Origin: Paraspadella gotoi
Taxonomy: Eukaryota; Chaetognatha
DNA length: 64,000 nt
Assembly: GCA_051294375.1 (NCBI GenBank)
Contig: CM119266.1
Span: forward strand, 11,881,180-11,945,179
Direction: 5' to 3'
This document shows positions 57,515-64,000 of this stretch, in pieces (the first letter of the stretch is position 1; the number at the start of each line of letters is the position of its first letter). The notes below the pieces were generated by a model. That model was not told the DNA's origin. It searched no databases and saw only the letters and a list, made by a program, of their open reading frames with translations. Made by a program: the position numbers and the translations under genes.

Positions 57515-57970
57515 TGTTGACCAAATTAATTATTTGACCAAATTATCCAAGTTGTCCCAAATATTTAAGTTGACCCAAATTATGCCAAGTTGACCCAAAT
57601 TATGACTGTTGACAAATCTATGCAATGACCAAATCTACTTGCAAGTTGACCAATTATGCGAGTTTGTATTGATATAAAAATGATTAAATTATAAAAGTTT
57701 TACTAAATATAATTTACCAATTATGAAAGTTTATTAAATTATTAAAGTTTACCAAAATTATGAAAGTTAGCAAAATTATGAGGTTAACCAATTACGCAAG
57801 TTAACGTAAAGTATAAAAAAATTACAAAATTATAAAGTTTACCAAATTATAAAAAGTTTACCAAATTTTAAAAGTTGATTAAATTTATCAGTTGACCAAT
57901 TTATGTCAGTTGAACAAATTATGTCATTTGACTAAATTATGCAAGGTGACCAAATTATGCAAGTTGGTAG
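57515..57970. repeat. ~18-bp AT-rich minisatellite
   Basis: Degenerate units of AAGTTGACCAAATTATGC run for about 450 bp, some 20 copies. The last five units (57885-57965) keep an exact 18-bp period; inner units vary from 17 to 21 bp and many read AAAGTTTACCAAATTATA. Confidence 0.85.
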
Positions 57971-58102
57971 TGGTGCAAGCTATTGTCTGATTGATTAATT
58001 GAAGTGAAAAATATTTTTGTATTTTTATATTTCTTGTAATTGAAAGATGAAAATAGAAAAATAGATAGAGAAAGAGAGAGAGAGAGAGGGAGAGAAAAGA
58101 GA

Positions 58103-58710
58103 GTCGCTGTCTCGCATAATCTCTCGTACGAAAAGGCTAACGCGCAATCTTTCCACAACTAACAACATTAAAATGCCATCTACAAACTCGAAATCCCACA
58201 AAATAATAAGATGAGCTCAAAAGATAAAAGAAGCAATGAGAGTTTTTTCTCTTGTTTTTAAATCTCTCTCGTTTCCATTGCATGAGAGAGAGACAGACAG
58301 AGAGAGAGAGNNNNNNNNNNNNNNNNNNNNNNNNNNNNNNNNNNNNNNNNNNNNNNNNNNNNNNNNNNNNNNNNNNNNNNNNNNNNNNNNNNNNNNNNNN
58401 NNNNNNNNNNNNNNNNNNNNNNNNNNNNNNNNNNNNNNNNNNNNNNNNNNNNNNNNNNNNNNNNNNNNNNNNNNNNNNNNNNNNNNNNNNNNNNNNNNNN
58501 NNNNNNNNNNNNNNNNNNNNNNNNNNNNNNNNNNNNNNNNNNNNNNNNNNNNNNNNNNNNNNNNNNNNNNNNNNNNNNNNNNNNNNNNNNNNNNNNNNNN
58601 NNNNNNNNNNNNNNNNNNNNNNNNNNNGAGATAGAGAGAGAGAGCGGTGGATCGTTTCGGGTTGCGTCGACCTTCTTTAGCCGAGTTTTTGACAAAATAT
58701 ATTTCGATTG
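58103..58710. repeat. Duplicated block C, copy 2, with gap
   Basis: Counterpart of 55664-56042, preceded by a GA run at 58066-58102. It contains a 317-N gap within the GA array, whereas copy 1 has only about 115 bp between the same flanks. Confidence 0.82.
58311..58627. other. Assembly gap, 317 N
   Basis: The gap lies in a GA array. Its size is probably overestimated, judging from copy 1. Confidence 0.95.
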
Positions 58711-59016
58711 CAACACAATAATAAAATTTAAAAAAAAAAGACCAAAAACAAGACAAAATATAAGAAAAAAAAAACCCCAAAAAATAAAGAAAGAAAAGGA
58801 CCACAAATCTCGCTAAGAGCGAATAAAAATAAATTTCTTTCGAATGAGAAGATAAAAAATAAATAATTAACGAAATAAATGACTGAGCGATGGACTGTAA
58901 ATAACTAGAAGCTAATCCAACCCAAACCCCAACCACACCCCCTCCTCACGAATGCCAACCCCCGAAAAAAAAAAGAACAAAATATGGTGACTTTAATTTG
59001 AAACGAGTTTGATTTC

Positions 59017-59018
<2 letters not shown>
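58711..59018. other. A-rich intergenic DNA
   Basis: A-rich on the plus strand, with no feature recognised. Confidence 0.4.

Positions 59019-59078
<60 letters not shown>
59019..59078. repeat. Pure (GA)n microsatellite
   Basis: Thirty uninterrupted GA units. Confidence 0.95.
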
Positions 59079-59079
<1 letters not shown>

Positions 59080-59519
59080 GACGTTGATGGTTCGGTCGAT
59101 CGAAGACGAAAAGGATCGAGTCCTTGGAAAATTTAACGAGTCAACGACTAAAGTTCACGCGGGATTTGGACGACGGGGAAAGACCCAAAAAAAGTCTCAA
59201 CTCGATATATTAATCACGATCGTCGTCATAGTCGTCGTCGACCTTCGAATTCTCGCCATCTCGACGATCGAATTTTTATTTAAACACGAGATTGTCGACA
59301 AGTCGACAAATCAGACAAATGGCGGTCGTTAAACCAATCAGTAAATTTATACAATTATTGTATCTGTCAAAATTTTTTCCCCAGTTCGCCCATTTCCCAA
59401 CATTAAAGAAAAAAAAACAATATTAGCTAGGGGTGCGGTTGTAAAACAATTTTATGGCCACGCTTTTGCGACTGAGCGATTTATATTAATCATTTGCGCG
59501 GTTAAAAAGTCGGCAATCA

Positions 59520-59646
<127 letters not shown>

Positions 59647-59818
59647 ACCGACAGACCCGCGCTCTCAATCAATTTCCCTCATAATTATCCCGTCGTCGTA
59701 ATTTAATTTCTAGACTGCGAGTCGCGGCGAAGGTTTTGAGCTGTAGCCCAGTTTAGTTTTGTTCTCTTGTTCTCTGGGATTCTTTTTTTTCTCTCTTTTT
59801 CACGGTAACTATTACGAT

Positions 59819-60240
59819 GACGATAATCAACATGATGATGAACGATGATATTCAAGGAGATGATATAATCAAGATGACTATCACAATGACGATGATAATC
59901 AAGATGACGATCGATGATATTCAAGGAGATGATATAATCAAGATGACTCTCACAATGACGATGATAATCAAGATGATGAACGATGATATTCAAGGAGATG
60001 ATATAATCTAGATGACTATCACAATGACGATGATAATCAAGATGACGATCGATGATATTAAAGGAGATGATATAATCAAGATGACTATCACAATGACGAT
60101 AATAATCAAAATGACGATCGATGATATTCAAGGAGATGATATAATCAAGATTACTATCACATTGACGATGATAATCAAGATGACGAACGATGATATTCGA
60201 GGAGATGATATAATCAAGATGACTATCACGATGACTATAG
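59819..60240. repeat. 69-bp minisatellite, about six units, codon-length period
   Basis: GATGATATTC or a one-base variant starts at 59844, 59913, 59982, 60051, 60120 and 60189, so every interval is exactly 69 bp, or 23 codons. Units are made of ATGAC/GATGAT words. Both strands have long open frames: Met/Ile/Thr/Asp-rich on plus, His/Asp/Tyr-rich on minus (RHLDYHRHCDSHLDYI type). The minus frame is open for 142 codons from 60131 to 59703, continuing past the array. Possibly coding, but openness follows from the period. Confidence 0.9.
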
Positions 60241-61014
60241 CAATTACCATGATTATTACGATAGCTATCACGATGACAATCACGCTGACAATCTCGAAAA
60301 CGTTGTCATCAACAGATTCGCACAACTTTTAAACTCGCTTTTTTAAATAATTCTCCTTTTTTCACACAACAATTGTTTACAGAAAATCTATTCTTTTTTT
60401 TTCTTTCTTTTTTCTTTTTTTTTCGAAAATTTTTACTTTTGTCGACAAACGTATTTTCTTTTTTAATCTTTAACTTTGACTTTGAAAAAATAAATAGAAA
60501 TTTTTCTTCTTAAAAATAACAAACGTTTTCCTCGAACTCATCGTTAAAAAAGTTTGAAATATTTTTATTTTCGTCCCGCGAAAAATCGTGACGAAATAAT
60601 ATAGGAAAATTCTTTTTTTTAGTTAAATTTCATAATTTTTTTTTCTTTTCTTCTGTTTTGATTCTCGAGTCAAGACATTTTCCTTTTCTAGTTTCGGTGA
60701 AAGTTAATCGGGATCAAAACATCGAGGAAAGCAGCTTGATCCGAATAACCGGGATTCTTCCGATTCATTTTCTAATAAAATTCGTTACATCTTCAATTCC
60801 TTTTGTTCCGAACATAAAAAAAAAGAAATCAGTAAGATTTCGACTATAAATTATAACAACCGCGCATTATGGAATTTCTCTATTGCTCCTTTTCATTCGA
60901 AAATTTTTATTCTTAAAAATCGCCTTGTTTCCGCCTCTTTTTTTTAAACTTTTTTAATTTCAATTGAAATTCAGTTAAAATGACACTCTCCGAATCTAAA
61001 AGATAAATAAGAAT
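60241..61014. other. Intergenic, A/T-homopolymer-rich
   Basis: Positions 60241-60300 continue ATGAC-type words. Beyond this no feature is recognised. Confidence 0.4.
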
Positions 61015-61263
61015 TTATTTTCTGCGAATAATTTCGAAGCCATAAATTAGGCTCAATGGGCCCAAGAGGCCAATAGCACCCATAAAACAAGTGTTCAGAG
61101 GCCAATGAAACTTAAGGGCATGAGCAGTAACGACTTCATATTTCCCAGCGAAACAACATTTCGTTAATGATTCGAAGAGGAATAAAAAAAAATCACCGCA
61201 ATTAATTCGATCGTCGGGGAAAAATCCCGACAGAAGTAAGTAAGTAAGTAAGTATGAATTCAT
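61015..61263 (-). CDS. Hypothetical small membrane protein frame
   Basis: An 82-codon minus frame. Its N-terminus is hydrophobic (SYLLTYLLLSGFF) and its C-terminal part holds a likely membrane helix (NTCFMGAIGLLGPLSLIYGF) ending EIIRRK. The stop codon overlaps AATAAA, which could serve as a poly(A) signal. Only the last 45 residues look like a real protein; the middle is biased to Phe/Leu. The start lies in an (AAGT)n run, so the true N-terminus is doubtful. No family is recognised. Confidence 0.28.
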   Translation of the reverse strand: MNSYLLTYLLLSGFFPDDRINCGDFFLFLFESLTKCCFAGKYEVVTAHALKFHWPLNTCFMGAIGLLGPLSLIYGFEIIRRK

Positions 61264-61444
61264 AGGTCATGGCTTTGATGTTTTGTTTTTCTTCTTCTTC
61301 TTTTTTGTTTTTTTTTTTTTTATTTTTTCTTAACTTTTTTTAACTTTCTTTCGGAGCTATGTCACCTTGAAGACCTAGAATTTTAGCGAACAGAACTCAT
61401 TCAAACAAAGATCGTGTGGTAAACAAATAAAAGAAAAATATTTT

Positions 61445-61464
61445 TCTCCTCTCTCTCTCTCTCC

Positions 61465-61554
<90 letters not shown>
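61445..61554. repeat. (CT)n microsatellite
   Basis: A CT array with several CTTCTC breaks. Confidence 0.93.
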
Positions 61555-61558
<4 letters not shown>

Positions 61559-62084
61559 AGTAATTTTTCGTAACGCGCCTCAAATCTTAATTCATCCGCT
61601 TCTCCCGCTTCTCCTCGAGATTAACCTCGATGACCCATTTATTATTTCGTTTTTCTGTTTTCTTTTTTTTTTCTTATTCTTCTCATCTTCGATTCTTTTT
61701 TTTTGTTTTTCTGTTTTGGATTTCGAAATTCCGTCCAAAGGTTTTGTTTTTCACACCCACATACATAATCTTGAAACGAGAGAGAGGAATTTATTGTCTC
61801 TCGTAATGTGTTTATTTTTTTTTCGCTGTTTTTGTTTCTACTCGTTTTTTGTTTTGTTTTCGGTCTCTTCTCAATGAATCAATCGAAATCTGTTTGGCGC
61901 TGTCTCTTCCGACAAATATTTTTAACCATAATTATAAATCAAACGATGAAAAAAATTATGCTGTTACATTTGTAATATATAAAATACTAATGGGTAATTA
62001 CCACCGACAACTACGTAGATTGATTTGTTGGCCCTTGTGAAATGCTTACTCTTATTTCAATTTTAAAGTCACAACACATCACGC
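61555..62084. other. Intergenic, T-rich
   Basis: No gene is seen. Confidence 0.4.
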
Positions 62085-62088
62085 GACA

Positions 62089-62146
62089 TCAATCCACTCC
62101 ACTCCACTCCACGCCACTCTACGCCACTTCACGCCATTCCACGCCG
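62089..62146 (+). repeat. Short CCACT/CCACGCCACT tandem repeat
   Basis: Five- and ten-base units (TCCACTCCACTCCACGCCAC) drift to CACGCCATTC over about 57 bp. Confidence 0.75.
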
Positions 62147-62426
62147 ATCCTCACAGAAAACTCTGACTTTTTCCCTTTTTGTTCTCCAGGTGTTTTGATC
62201 GATTGTTCGTCTCAATTGAAAAATCAGGTCAGGATTTCTCTTTCAATTCAATATTTTTTCTTCCGTTGATTTATCGACGTACAACGATTCCCCTCTGGAG
62301 AAAAAGGGAAAGATAAATCTAAATCTTGCGCTTTTAAATCTGAAAACAAATCTTCGACTTTTTTTCTTATTTTCATTTTCTTAAGGTGAGACCAGATGCA
62401 GGGGAACGTTACCTCCCCTTTTTTCT

Positions 62427-62429
<3 letters not shown>
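62147..62429. other. Intergenic DNA
   Basis: Nothing recognised. Confidence 0.35.
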
Positions 62430-62522
<93 letters not shown>

Positions 62523-62565
62523 ACACACCCCCTCTCTCTCCCTCTCTCTCTCTCCCATCTCTCTC
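62430..62565. repeat. (CT)n microsatellite
   Basis: Pure CT to 62522, then CACACACCCC and further CT. Confidence 0.95.

Positions 62566-64000
<1,435 letters not shown>

Noticed and set aside
59819-60240. CRISPR array
   Set aside because: Units are contiguous tandem repeats without unique spacers, in a eukaryotic context.

Overview
The window looks like nuclear DNA from an invertebrate animal. It is gene-poor, extremely rich in simple repeats, has GT-AG introns of about 90 bp, AATAAA poly(A) signals, eukaryotic tRNA-like sequences, and no bacterial operons or Shine-Dalgarno-led genes. The mass of (CT)n/(GA)n and (ACG)n/(GTC)n arrays resembles many crustacean and other arthropod genomes, but the sequence does not prove a phylum. 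Runs of exactly 25 N occur at five places, and one-base indels pervade several blocks. This suggests a draft assembly whose gaps were partly filled with error-prone long reads.

Only one locus can be called confidently as protein coding: a tandem pair of two-exon genes on the minus strand (40039-40502 and 41461-41905). Each has a signal-peptide exon, a small phase-1 intron at the same place, and a second exon encoding a ubiquitin-fold domain without the C-terminal Gly-Gly. They look like secreted ubiquitin-like proteins that cannot be conjugated, and are the best candidate here for something undescribed. Weaker coding evidence exists for isolated exons at 9116-9285, 10350-10554 and 49196-49435 (all minus) and for an orphan open frame at 17239-17684 (plus).

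Layout: 1-11400 is T-rich or AT-rich intergenic DNA with CpG-rich islets, G-rich tracts and CT arrays. 11422-17236 and 18075-24082 are two copies of one ~6 kb block, each with a 70-bp minisatellite and a long ACG array. 24700-35000 holds more local duplications (25079-26735 and 32979-33713) and a ~90-bp GA-rich minisatellite. 35450-39100 carries an initiator-tRNA-like sequence, a 609-bp palindromic hAT-like MITE, a tRNA-Leu-like pseudogene with encoded CCA, and a dispersed ~110-bp repeat. 39865-42440 is the ubiquitin-like gene pair plus an inverted copy of a dispersed element. 42440-55660 is mostly non-coding with scattered microsatellites. 55664-58710 is another duplicated block enclosing a GC-palindrome island and an 18-bp AT-rich minisatellite. 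58710-64000 contains very long GA/CT arrays and a 69-bp codon-length minisatellite.

The most practical message for a user is that much of the apparent segmental duplication may be assembly artefact or separated haplotypes. One copy of the 70-bp array keeps an exact period while the other drifts from 67 to 72, and one 25-N gap is spanned without missing bases by another copy. Most long open frames in this window are low-complexity CT, GA or ACG repeat and should not be treated as genes.
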